NCBI GenBank assembly: GCA_963732925.1
Contig: CAVTBJ010000011.1
Span: forward strand, 151,260 to 215,259
DNA: 64,000 nt
Direction: 5' to 3'
From: DASZRZ01 sp963732925
GTDB taxonomy: Bacteria; Acidobacteriota; Terriglobia; Terriglobales; Acidobacteriaceae
A program made the translations under genes and the position numbers. The notes under the pieces were generated by a model. It did no database searches and was not told the DNA's origin. It worked only from the letters and a program-made list of their open reading frames with translations. Below, one piece after another: positions 1 through 9,293 of this stretch (position 1 is the first letter of the stretch; every line of letters starts with the position of its first letter).

Positions 1-3000
1 TTGTACGAGCGCCAATGGCGAAAGCTGGAGGCCCCGCCAGCGGATCGGGCTCGTGCCGGAAGCTGGCTGTTAGTGGGAGGCACTGCCGCAGCCCAACAGG
101 AGCTTAGTGATGCGCTGCAGGCGGAGGGGCATGCCTGCGTGCTGGCACAGACGGGCAGGGGAGGCGAGGATCTCGCCGCTGCATTGCAGGATTTCGCTGT
201 GCTCGAAGATTGTCGCGGCATCGTTTCCCTCAGCGCAATCGATCCCCTGCCGGATTGGGAGTTGCCTGAGGAATCTGTAGCCAGAACTGCCCAGCAAATG
301 TGCGGCAGTCTGCTGGGGCTTCTGCAGTCCGCCGCGAAAATCGAGTGGCAACAGGTTCCGCGCATATTTGTGCTCACCACGAACGCGCAGCCAGTTGGGA
401 CCGGGCCGAAGGCAACTTCCATTGCCCAGTCTGCGCTGGCCGGGATGGCGCGAGTTGCGGTGCGGGAGATGCGCGAGTTCAAGGTGACGCACGTCGACGT
501 TGAAGCAGACACCTCATACCGGTTGCTCGTCCATGAACTGTTGCATGCTGATGACGAAACTGAGGTGGTCCGGCGCGGGGCGGAGCGCTACGGAGTGCGC
601 CTCATTCGCTTCACGGCCCCGAATCTGGTGACTCAGAGAAAAATAGCTGTTTCCGATGACAAGAGAGAGTCGTATCGCCTGGAGAGCGCTGCTACCGGCG
701 TCTTAGATGACCTGAAGCTGCGGGCAATGCCGAGGCGGGCGCCCGGACCAGGAGAGGTCGAGATCCGCGTCGCCGCCGTGGGCCTGAACTTCCTTGATGT
801 GCTCAAGGCGCTCAACATGGCGCCGGGCTTGCCGGCGGGGGCCGAGTACTTCGGAATGGAATGCTCCGGACGGGTGGTTGCGGTTGGCCCCGGGGTGGAG
901 AATTTTCAGCTGGGCGACGAAGTGGTTGCCCTTGATTCCACCGTCTCCGGCTGCCTGCGCGCGTTTTTCACCACCAGCGCCAGCTCGGTATTTCGCAAAC
1001 CGGAGCACCTCACGCTCGAGCAGGCGGCAACGATTCCAATTGCCTATCAAACGGCCTACTACGCGCTGTGCCACTTGGGGCGGGTTCAAAAGGGCGAGTC
1101 TGTGCTCATCCATTCCGCGGCCGGGGGCGTCGGGCTCGCTGCCGTTGAGATTGCTCGCCAGTGCGGCGCCGTGATTTTCGCGACCGCGGGCACGGAGGAA
1201 AAGCGGGAGTACTTAAGGAGTCTGGGCATAGAGCACGTAATGAACTCCCGGACACTCGACTTCGCGGCGGAAGTTCGCCAGCGCACCCAGGGACGCGGCG
1301 TCGATCTGGTGTTGAATTCCCTGGCCGGAGAGGCCATTCCCGCAAGCCTCTCCCTGCTTGCTACCGGGGGCCGTTTTCTGGAGATCGGCAAGCGCGATAT
1401 TTACAGTGACAGCCAGATTGGATTGCTTCCTTTCCAGAAGAACCTTTCCTTTTTTGCCGTGGATCTGCTGCGCATGCGCCTGGAGCGCCCCACCGTGGTG
1501 GAAGCGCTCACCCGCGAAGTGGCCGAGCGGCTTCGGAACGGCAGCTTTCAGTCCTTGCCTTACAGAAGCTTTGCGATCACCAAGGCGAATGATGCTTTTC
1601 GCTATATGGCGCAGGGCAAGCACATTGGGAAAATCGTTCTCAACCTCGAACAAACTGAAGTCGAAGTCGAACATGCCCCGAATCCGGTTCAGATTCTGCC
1701 CGATGCAACCTACCTCGTCACCGGTGGCTTGGGCGGGTTGGGCCTGGCTTTCGCCCGCAAACTCGTGCAGCAGGGTGCACGTCACTTGGTGCTGATGGGC
1801 AGAAAGGCTGCCAGCCCAACGGCGGAAGGCGTTATTGAAGAATTACGCTCTGCTGGTGCAGACACTAAGGTGGTCGCCGCAGATGTGAGCGATCGGGATC
1901 AACTGTCGCAGGTTCTGGACGGAATCGGTCGCACTGGGCCGCCTCTGAAAGGTGTTCTTCATGCCGCCGGTGTGCTCCGCGATGGAACTCTGCAGCGGTT
2001 AACCCGGGAACAATTTGCGGAGGTTTTTGCGCCCAAGGTGTCTGGAGCCTGGAACCTGCATCATCAACTCAAAAACGAAGACCTCGATTTTCTGGTGCTG
2101 TTCTCATCGGCCGCATCCGTCCTGGGCGGAGAGGGCCAGGCGAATTATGCGGCAGCGAATGCATTTCTGGATGCGCTCGCGCATTACCGCAGGAGCCTGG
2201 GACTTCCGGCGCTATCGATCAACTGGGGACCTTGGATGGAGGTCGGAATGGCCGCGCAAGCCGACAACCGCGGCAATCGCCTGGCCGAGCAAGGTTTCGC
2301 CGGGATCCCGGTAGCGGAAGGAACCGAGTTGCTCACGCGACTCCTGCAGCCTGGACCTGCCCAGATCGCGGTAGTGCGGGTCGACTGGAAAGTGGTGGTG
2401 GAGCGATCGCCGGAGACTCGCAAGAGCCCGCTGCTTGCCGAGCTCTCCTCGGAATGGAATGCCAGCGATGCCGCCGCGAAAAGTGAACGGAGTATTCGGC
2501 AGTCGGTGCTGGCATCGGAAAGCCGGCAGAAGGCGATGGAACTCCTGCATGCGCACCTGCTCGGCAGCATCTCCAAAGTTTTGCGAATTCCCGAAAAGCG
2601 CCTGGATACAAAGATATCCCTGGCCCGTTTTGGGATGGACTCCCTTATGGCGGTGGAGCTGAAGAACAAAATTGAGAACGATTTCGACGTGCAATTGCCC
2701 ATTGCCAAGCTTCTGCAGGGCCCCAGCCTGGACGAACTGGTGGATTGGCTGAGCGCTGAGCTCGGTCCCTTGGAGAAAGCGGAACAAGCGGGGCCTGCCG
2801 CATCCCAAGCGGAGGAGTCGTCGATCGCTCATCCCTCCTCGACGCGGCACGTGCCCCGCACCCCTGGCCTGATCAGCAGTGCCGGGCCGCAAAGCCCGCA
2901 TCAGTTGATTGCTGTCGAATCCGAAGGAAGTAAGCCACCGCTGTTTTGGGTACCGGGAGGCGCCGGCTCTCTGGTGATGTCCGGTCTGCGGGATCTTGCA

Positions 3001-3764
3001 TCGCGCATCGGTCCCGAGCAGCCGTTCTATGGCTTGGGCACGCGGCGGGCGACAAATTTGACCGAAATCGAAACCGTGCCTCAGCGCGCCAGTGCCTATG
3101 TCGAACTCATCCGCGAACGGCAGCCGGAAGGACCCTATTTTCTGATGGGTTTCTGCCTGGGGGGATCATCGCATTCGAAATGGCGCAGCAGTTGCGGAAG
3201 GAGAATCAGCAGGTGGCCCTGCTGGGAATGCTGAATACCTGGATGCCAATTTCCTTCATTCCACGCTGGCAGTGGCTCCTTCTTTTTTCCCAGCGTGGCA
3301 TACACCATTTACAGACTGCTGCCCGCCTGAATCCCCACGCAGCTTTCCGGTATTTCGGCGCCAGAGTCAGGGGCATGCGGTCCCTGGGCACTAAGGTTCG
3401 GACCGTCGCCCAGGGAAAGCCAGCTCGCGAACTAGTGGCGAACGAGCCTTTGGATCACCAGGACCTGCTGTGGGAAACTGCCAAGGTGTGCGGCAAGTAC
3501 GTTCCGCAGCTGTTCCCGGGGAAGGTGCACCTGTTCCTGAGCGATGAGTCGGACCTCGCGGGGGTCGGCCCGCGTCTGGATCCGCGCCGGGGATGGTCTC
3601 GCGTTTGCGCCGATACAGAGATGATTGAACTTCCCGGGCAACACGACGAGATGCTTTACCCGCCTTTGCTCGACGGGTTCGCCGAGCATCTTCGGCGACG
3701 CCTGGCTGCAGCGCAAAGTGCCGTCCGGAAAGTCGAACACAGGCAAGCTGCCATGACGGCATAG
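1..3764 (+). CDS. Reducing type I polyketide synthase, C-terminal part (psiKR-ER-KR-ACP-TE), 5' truncated by window edge, frameshifted
   Basis: This is the C-terminal part of a modular polyketide synthase. Domains in order: a KR-like structural subdomain (residues about 15-180), an NADPH enoyl reductase (about 225-545; HSAAGGVGLAA dinucleotide loop near 372), a ketoreductase (about 570-800; TGGLGGLG loop, then FSSAAS and NYAAANAF catalytic Ser/Tyr region near 700-722; VLRDG at the LDD position suggests a B-type KR), an acyl carrier protein (FGMDSL, phosphopantetheine Ser881) and a thioesterase from about 965. The reading frame is lost in a run of six G at 3159-3164, inside the thioesterase nucleophile motif GFCLGG. 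Adding one G restores IIAFEMAQQL and the rest of the domain to the stop at 3764. The nucleophile position is Cys rather than Ser. KS, AT and DH must lie upstream of the window. The domain order is that of iterative or highly reducing synthases; the product is unknown. Confidence 0.93.
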
Positions 3765-4053
3765 ATGGGCTGGCCGGACCCGGCATCGAGTTCTCACTCG
3801 ATTGCCAACGGAACGGCACTAAACCGCAAATATTTTCACTTATCAGAGTAGGCGTGGGCGAACTGCCTCTGCGATGCCGGAAACCTCTGATTCTGCAGCA
3901 GATTTCCCGCCAGTCCCCCAGGCAGAACGGAACTAGAATCGCAGCGAAACCTGCTGCGACTCTGGCCGGGGCGCGCACTGTCGAGGGAAGAATCCGTCCG
4001 GACGCTCGGTCCCGGAGCAGGGCATGGGCGGTGCAATACCCAAGCGGCACCGG

Positions 4054-4899
4054 ATGACAATGGGTAGTGTACAAGAGGTTTTTCGGGCGTCTCGCGCTCT
4101 GATCTCCAACCTCAGGGATTACCTGGGCTCGGAAATGGAGTATGTCGATGCCACGCGTTTCCGGGGTTCCGCTGCGCTCGCCTGGAACCACAAGAAAATC
4201 GCTCAAAGCCAAGAGAAACATTGGCCGACGCTTGTCCGAAATTTGCAAGGACCCGGTCCGCTCGGCGTTGCTCATTTCCCTTGGAGCCATACCCGAGAAG
4301 ACCGAACCCACCACAACGCAATGATGTCCTATGGATATGTGCTGGCGCGTGCGAGCCGCAATAAAACCATGATGTCCATTCTGGATTGGGGCGGCGGTGC
4401 CGGTCACTACTATCTCTACAGCAAAGCTCTGCTTCCCGAGGTTGCCTTCGACTACCACTGTGTGGATGTTCCTATGTTGTGCGAGGTCGGGCGGAAATTA
4501 CTACCTGAGATCCGGTTCCACGAGTGGGCTGTGGAAGGGCTGACCTGCGATCTCGTGATCAGCAGCAGTTCTTTGCACTACGCCGAGGACTGGCGCGGCA
4601 CAGCCCGCAAAATCGCGGCATCGACGCGCGAGTTCCTGTACCTGGCAAGAGTGCAGACTGTATTCCGCTCTTCATCCTTTGTTGCGCTCCACCGGCCGAG
4701 AAGAGCAGGGTACCCGCGGTTCTTTAGCTGGTGCCTTAATCGTCAGGAGGTTATCGATCATCTGCAGGAATCGAACCTGGAGTTGCTGCGGGAGTTTGTT
4801 TATGCAGGCAATTGGCACGTCCGCGGCGCGCCGGAAAAGGTGGAAACTCGTGGCTTTCTCTTCCGGCGAAAACCAGCGATCGCAGCACGGGAGTTCTAA
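4054..4899 (+). CDS. Putative SAM-dependent methyltransferase, TIGR04325 (LIC12133)-like
   Basis: The 281-residue protein has a Rossmann methyltransferase motif I reading ILDWGGGAGHYY near residue 110, followed by FDYHCVDVP as the acidic ribose-binding strand and LVISSSSLHY as motif IV/post-I. The layout matches the TIGR04325 putative methyltransferases found in polysaccharide and natural-product clusters. The start at 4054 (ATG) is chosen because the upstream in-frame extension is not family-like; ATG 4060 is an alternative. It lies 289 bases after the PKS and 5 bases before the CmoA-like gene, so it probably belongs to the same transcript. Substrate unknown. Confidence 0.72.
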   Translation: MTMGSVQEVFRASRALISNLRDYLGSEMEYVDATRFRGSAALAWNHKKIAQSQEKHWPTLVRNLQGPGPLGVAHFPWSHTREDRTHHNAMMSYGYVLARASRNKTMMSILDWGGGAGHYYLYSKALLPEVAFDYHCVDVPMLCEVGRKLLPEIRFHEWAVEGLTCDLVISSSSLHYAEDWRGTARKIAASTREFLYLARVQTVFRSSSFVALHRPRRAGYPRFFSWCLNRQEVIDHLQESNLELLREFVYAGNWHVRGAPEKVETRGFLFRRKPAIAAREF

Positions 4900-4904
4900 A
4901 GGGC

Positions 4905-5648
4905 ATGAAACGAGACGACGTATTTCGCAATTCCGAGCTCGGCGGGAACGAATTTGAGTTCAATGCAGAAGTTGCTGAAGTGTTCGACGACATGCTCGTC
5001 CGCAGCATTCCTCTCTACGAGGAACAGCAATACATGATCAGGAGAATTGCCAGGAAGCACTGGATCCCGGGTACAGTCGTTTACGACCTGGGATGTTCCA
5101 CCGGGACCACTCTGCTAGGCATGGCCCAGGAGCTGCAGGAGTGCAGCCAGTTCATCGGTTATGACAATTCGGTCCCCATGCTCGAGGAAGCGAGGCGCAA
5201 GATCGCCGAGCGTCAAACGCAAGACCGCATCCAACTTCTTTACCGCGATCTCAGCCTGCCTGCCGACGACCTGATCCTCGATAACGCCAGCGTGGTCATC
5301 GTGGCCTGGACGCTCCAATTCCTCCGGCCCTTGCGTCGGGCAGATTTAATTCAATCGATCTACCGTCAGCTTGTCGAGAACGGAGTCCTCATTGTCACCG
5401 AAAAGATTCTTGGCGGGCACAGCGAGAGCAACCGCTGCTTCGTCGAGCACTACTACGACTTCAAGCGCGCCAATGGGTATTCTGAAACTGAAATCGCGCG
5501 AAAACGCGAAGCACTGGAAAATGTGTTGATCCCCTACCGCGTGGAAGAGAACTTGGAACTTTTCCGCAAAAACGGTTTTGAGATCGCAGAAATGTTTTTT
5601 CAGTGGTTCAATTTCGCCGGCTTCCTGTGTGTGAAGAAGCCAGGTTAA
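4905..5648 (+). CDS. cmoA: Carboxy-S-adenosyl-L-methionine synthase homologue (CmoA-like)
   Basis: CmoA makes carboxy-SAM from SAM and prephenate; in Proteobacteria CmoB then uses it for carboxymethylation of wobble uridine in tRNA. This protein is 247 residues, the same length as E. coli CmoA, and aligns by eye throughout: FDAEVAEVFDDM-type N-terminus (here FNAEVAEVFDDMLVRSIP), VYDLGCSTGTTLL motif I, YDNSVPMLEEARR, VVIVAWTLQFLRP, DFKRANGYSETEI and KREALENVLIP, the last two being the characteristic CmoA blocks. ATG 4905 gives the family-standard N-terminus. It sits within a PKS operon, 5 bases after a methyltransferase and 27 bases before another, with no CmoB in the window. I am confident of the family; a role in the pathway rather than in tRNA modification is inference. 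Confidence 0.88.
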   Translation: MKRDDVFRNSELGGNEFEFNAEVAEVFDDMLVRSIPLYEEQQYMIRRIARKHWIPGTVVYDLGCSTGTTLLGMAQELQECSQFIGYDNSVPMLEEARRKIAERQTQDRIQLLYRDLSLPADDLILDNASVVIVAWTLQFLRPLRRADLIQSIYRQLVENGVLIVTEKILGGHSESNRCFVEHYYDFKRANGYSETEIARKREALENVLIPYRVEENLELFRKNGFEIAEMFFQWFNFAGFLCVKKPG

Positions 5649-5675
5649 TATCAGCCGAACCGGGGAGGGCTTGAG

Positions 5676-6647
5676 GTGGTTGTTTCAGCGAGATTCGATT
5701 CTGATCGCGACAGCGGGGCGTCGAACAAGCTGAAAGAAGGCGGTGAGTACGGTCCTTCCTATTGGGATGGGGTCGTTAGCACATGGACGGATGCTGCGCC
5801 GCTCGCCGCATGGCGTGCTTACATGGCATGGGTGTACTTGCGGCTTATGGATCCCTGGCTGCCACTCCCGCTCAGGCGTAACGGATTAAAAACGGATCTG
5901 TTCGAGGAGGCCATCAGCTCCGATCCTTTGCTCACCCAAATGGGACCGCAGAGCATCGGAATCGACTGTTCCGCAGGCGTGGTTGAGGCGGCCAGGCGAC
6001 GACTGAATGCCGCCGGAGAATCCTGCCGGCTGATGGTAGGAGATCTGCGCCGCTTGCCGATCCGGTCGTCCTCCCGCCGGTACGTCTTGTGTGGATCGTC
6101 GCTGGATCATTTTTCTCATTTTCATGATATCGCGGTGTGTTTGGCGGAATTGAACCGTGTCCTGGTTCCAGGGGGCATCGCCATCATCACCTTCGACAAC
6201 CCTCACAACCCCGTGGTGTGGCTGCGCAATCATCTGCCGTTTCCGTTGCTGAAGCGAATTGGCATTGTTCCATATTACGTTGGGCACACCTATACCAGGC
6301 GCATGGCAGAACAGCAGCTTCAGGCCGCGGGTTTCGAAGTCTTTAAGATCACAGCGGTGGCGCACGCGCCACGCGCGCCAGCCATCGCGCTGATCGCTCT
6401 TTTGGAGCGCATTGGGCAGAAGACGGTTGCAACCCAAACTGCCCGGAGAGTGCTGCAAGCCTTCGAGCGGTTCGACTCTTTGCCCACGCGTTTCCGCACC
6501 GGTTATTACCTGGCATGTTTCGCCCGAAAGCGTTGCGACCTGGGCCCACGGGATTCGGGCTGGATGAAAAGCACCCAATCAGACAAGCCGAGGGACTCTG
6601 CTCAAACTGGGCAACAGCAGGTGCAACCAGGCAGGGCGCACGACTGA
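5676..6647 (+). CDS. Class I SAM-dependent methyltransferase with degenerate motif I
   Basis: A 323-residue protein starting at GTG 5676 behind a GGGAGG-type ribosome site at about 5662-5667. The core resembles Methyltransf_11: SIGIDCSAGVVEAARRRL, LMVGDLRRLPIRS, LCGSSLDHF and ELNRVLVPGGIAIITFDNP. The glycine-rich motif I is missing: where a GxGxG loop is expected the text reads TDLFEEAISSDPLL. Similar TDLFEEA loops occur in some methyltransferase-like proteins, so it could still bind SAM or could be a pseudo-enzyme. It sits in the PKS operon, one base before the next gene. The C-terminal 35 residues are polar and low-complexity. Confidence 0.7.
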   Translation: MVVSARFDSDRDSGASNKLKEGGEYGPSYWDGVVSTWTDAAPLAAWRAYMAWVYLRLMDPWLPLPLRRNGLKTDLFEEAISSDPLLTQMGPQSIGIDCSAGVVEAARRRLNAAGESCRLMVGDLRRLPIRSSSRRYVLCGSSLDHFSHFHDIAVCLAELNRVLVPGGIAIITFDNPHNPVVWLRNHLPFPLLKRIGIVPYYVGHTYTRRMAEQQLQAAGFEVFKITAVAHAPRAPAIALIALLERIGQKTVATQTARRVLQAFERFDSLPTRFRTGYYLACFARKRCDLGPRDSGWMKSTQSDKPRDSAQTGQQQVQPGRAHD

Positions 6648-6648
6648 G

Positions 6649-7992
6649 ATGGACGGCAACTTGTTCCAAAAACTTTATGGTACCGCGACCGTGCTTCGTC
6701 ATTGTCGCGCACAGCGCAGTATTCCTTTCCTCAGAACCGGAGAGCTCTACGCATTGCGCGATAAGCGCCTGCGGGCCACTGTTCGTTATGCCGCGGCTTA
6801 CGTTCCTTTCTACCGCGCCTGGTTCGAAAGAAACAAAATTGCCCCCCACGATATTCGTTCGGTGAAGGATCTCGGCTTGCTTCCCCTGATTGATAAACAG
6901 GCTGTACACCGGGATCCGTCGCAGTTTGTGTCGACATCGGAATTGGGGCAGAAATCCATACCTTTTCTAACCAGCGGCACCACCGGTATGCGGCTGAGGA
7001 TTCATCATGATCGCCGCTCGCTTCTGGAGAATATCGCCTACGGTGAAAGGGAACGAGCCGTGGTTCAGAAGTGCTGCGGAAAGAGCATCGGATATCGCGA
7101 GCTCTATATCGGGTACTCGGCCTGGACGATTGCGAAGGTGTGGCGCTTCTATGAGCAGGCCACGTTGCTGCCGTTTAAGCCCAAGCGAGCCTTCATTTCC
7201 GTCCTGCAGCCGGTGGAGCGCATCGCTCAGCTCATCAATGACTTTCGCCCGGACGTCATTTTAGGCTGGGGCTCATTTCTGGAATTGCTGTTTCGGCAGG
7301 TGCATTCCCGACGAATCGCTCTTCATCGTCCGCGCGTGATCAACTATGGCGCCGACGCGATCACGCCGGAAGGGAAGGAACTGATTGAACAGGAATTTCA
7401 AATTACTGTCTTATCGCACTACGCAGCCGTGGAGTGTTTCAAGATTGGCTTCTTTTGTGAGCAGAGCCGGCGCTTCCACCTTCATGAGGATTTGTGCCAC
7501 TTGAGAGTTGTCGATACGCAGGGCCATGAGCTCCCAACCGGTACAAAGGGGCAAGTCATCCTCTCGAACTTCGTAAACCGTGGCACAGTACTGCTGAACT
7601 ATGCCCTGGGGGACCTGGCGGCAGCTGCGGAGGAGCTGTGCGCGTGCGGCCGCACCTTAGCCTTGCTGAGTAATCTGGAGGGACGTGTCGAAGATGTGGT
7701 CTGGCTGCCCAATGGCACCTTCGTACACCCCAGGATAATCTGGTCGGTTTTCAGGGGCAGGAACGAAGTGTTGCGCTATCAATTGATCCAGCATGAAGCC
7801 CTTCGTTTCGAGCTGAAGCTTCTGACCAGCAGCCGACACGCGTTTGAGGCCACGGTGCGCGACATCACATCGGAATTGCAGCATCTGCTTGGACCTTCTG
7901 CAGCAATTGAAGCGCACTTCGCAGATGAACTGGCAGAACCTTCGGAGGGGAAATTTCGCTCCGTAAGATCCTATTGCAAGCCTGCTGGCTAG
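6649..7992 (+). CDS. PaaK/CapK-like adenylate-forming enzyme (phenylacetate-CoA ligase family)
   Basis: A 447-residue adenylation protein. The ATP-binding P-loop FLTSGTTGMRLRI lies near residue 105, NYGADAITPEG and LSHYAAVECFKIG correspond to the core A-motifs, and NYALGDLA carries the Asp that contacts the ribose. It resembles CapK/PaaK-type enzymes that activate carboxylic acids, often in polysaccharide or secondary-metabolite clusters. Its start lies one base after the stop of the preceding methyltransferase, so it is very likely co-translated in the PKS operon. It probably activates an acyl or aryl acid for transfer by the neighbouring GNAT-like protein; the substrate cannot be read from the sequence. 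Confidence 0.82.
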   Translation: MDGNLFQKLYGTATVLRHCRAQRSIPFLRTGELYALRDKRLRATVRYAAAYVPFYRAWFERNKIAPHDIRSVKDLGLLPLIDKQAVHRDPSQFVSTSELGQKSIPFLTSGTTGMRLRIHHDRRSLLENIAYGERERAVVQKCCGKSIGYRELYIGYSAWTIAKVWRFYEQATLLPFKPKRAFISVLQPVERIAQLINDFRPDVILGWGSFLELLFRQVHSRRIALHRPRVINYGADAITPEGKELIEQEFQITVLSHYAAVECFKIGFFCEQSRRFHLHEDLCHLRVVDTQGHELPTGTKGQVILSNFVNRGTVLLNYALGDLAAAAEELCACGRTLALLSNLEGRVEDVVWLPNGTFVHPRIIWSVFRGRNEVLRYQLIQHEALRFELKLLTSSRHAFEATVRDITSELQHLLGPSAAIEAHFADELAEPSEGKFRSVRSYCKPAG

Positions 7993-8011
7993 CTGATGGC
8001 GTGGCATCCTC

Positions 8012-9139
8012 ATGCGAGAAGCAACCACGGATCTTCATTCAGTGCGCATCATCACCGATCACAACGGCGTGCCCGAAGGCGATCGTGCAGGCAGGTATGT
8101 TTCCTCGTTGATGCGGGACGGTACGCTGCGTTATTTCCAGAATATAGATCTGCCTGTGTGTGCGGCCGAGGTGGACGGCAGTGTCGTTCCGCTGGTGCTC
8201 AACTGCGGAAAAGTCCGGTCTGCGGACGTCTGCTCGCCCTATGCCCATTATCTTCGCTACACCATAGAGGAATTCTCCAAGCGCCATCCCGCGGCTCCAC
8301 GTTTCGGTTTAAACGTGGGAGCATCCGCGGTTGGCGCCCTGCTGCGTTCGGCCCACCTGGATCGGGTTGCGCTGCTCAACAACTGGCTGTTGGCCACCAA
8401 TCCTTCTCCAGAATGGTCAGGGGAACAAATTGGGGCGCTCACGCGCCGAATCACACAGCAGTATCCGGATTTTGCGGTCGTGATCCGATCTGTCAATCCG
8501 GTTCTGGACGGCGGCTTCTGTAGCGCGCTCGTAGAGAACGGCTATCGCCTGGTACGTGGCCGCCGAGTGTACATATTGGACGCAAGAAGTCCCGATTGTC
8601 TGGAACATCAGAACCTGCAGCGCGACATTAAATTGCTGGAAAGCTCTGGCTACCGGGTGATCGACGATCCCACGGTGCTGGAACTTCACACCGCTCGGAT
8701 GCAGGAGTTATACCGGCGATTGTATGTTTCGAAGCATTCCGGGCTGAATTGTGATTTCACTTCGCAATTTTTTGCTCTGATGCTGAAGCATAGGATCTTT
8801 TGTTATCGAGCTCTGGAGCGGGACGGCAGGATCGATGGTTTCCTCACCTACTTCGTCCAACGCGGCCTGATTACCGGCGCGGTTGCGGGATACGACTGCG
8901 ATCTGCCTCAGTCGGCGGGGCTCTACCGAATGCTGATGGCCGTTATGATTCTGAAAGCGGCGCGACAGCAGGCAGTGTTAAATCTCAGCGCAGGTGCGGG
9001 AAGCTTTAAACAGCTCAGAGGAGCGGTCCCCGTTGAAGAGTTTGATGCCGTCTATGACTCGCATCTGCCAACTTACCGTCGCGCAGCCTGGACAGCAATC
9101 ATAATCGGCGGGCGGTTCGCCGCTCGAATCAAACGCTAA
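8012..9139 (+). CDS. GNAT/FemAB-like acyltransferase
   Basis: The 375-residue soluble protein has the two-lobe pattern of FemAB/GNAT-type N-acyltransferases: an N-terminal acyl-CoA-fold half (NVGASAVGALL, near residue 100), then YRRLYVSKHSGLNCDFTSQF, ALERDGRIDGFLTYF and a C-terminal GLYRMLMAVMILKAARQQAV helix followed by LNLSAGAGSFKQLRG. It follows the CapK-like ligase by 19 bases and is the last gene of the plus-strand PKS operon. A role in adding an activated acyl or aminoacyl group to the product is inferred from position only. Confidence 0.6.
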   Translation: MREATTDLHSVRIITDHNGVPEGDRAGRYVSSLMRDGTLRYFQNIDLPVCAAEVDGSVVPLVLNCGKVRSADVCSPYAHYLRYTIEEFSKRHPAAPRFGLNVGASAVGALLRSAHLDRVALLNNWLLATNPSPEWSGEQIGALTRRITQQYPDFAVVIRSVNPVLDGGFCSALVENGYRLVRGRRVYILDARSPDCLEHQNLQRDIKLLESSGYRVIDDPTVLELHTARMQELYRRLYVSKHSGLNCDFTSQFFALMLKHRIFCYRALERDGRIDGFLTYFVQRGLITGAVAGYDCDLPQSAGLYRMLMAVMILKAARQQAVLNLSAGAGSFKQLRGAVPVEEFDAVYDSHLPTYRRAAWTAIIIGGRFAARIKR

Positions 9140-9234
9140 AGAACCGTTCAGAGTTCCCCATTCCTTCTGCGCTGGTGGGGTTCTGGCTTGGGAACGCAGG
9201 GCGTTCAGTGCGGCTGTCTCAGCCTCTGGTTCCG

Positions 9235-9268
9235 AAAAAGGCTGTCGCGAGTAGACCCCACGACAGCC
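9235..9268 (-). terminator. Rho-independent terminator of the PEP-CTERM gene
   Basis: On the minus strand a perfect 8-bp stem GGCTGTCG/CGACAGCC with a 13-base loop (plus-strand arms 9240-9247 and 9261-9268) is followed directly by five T. It lies 26 bases beyond the stop codon of the minus-strand gene ending at 9294. Confidence 0.8.
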
Positions 9269-9293
9269 AATATGGTCCCGGTACCTGAACGAA

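Noticed and set aside
3391..4458. Long minus-strand open frame (355 codons) opposite the PKS end and first methyltransferase
   Set aside because: It is antisense to clearly coding sequence, has no family motifs, and high GC gives long shadow frames.
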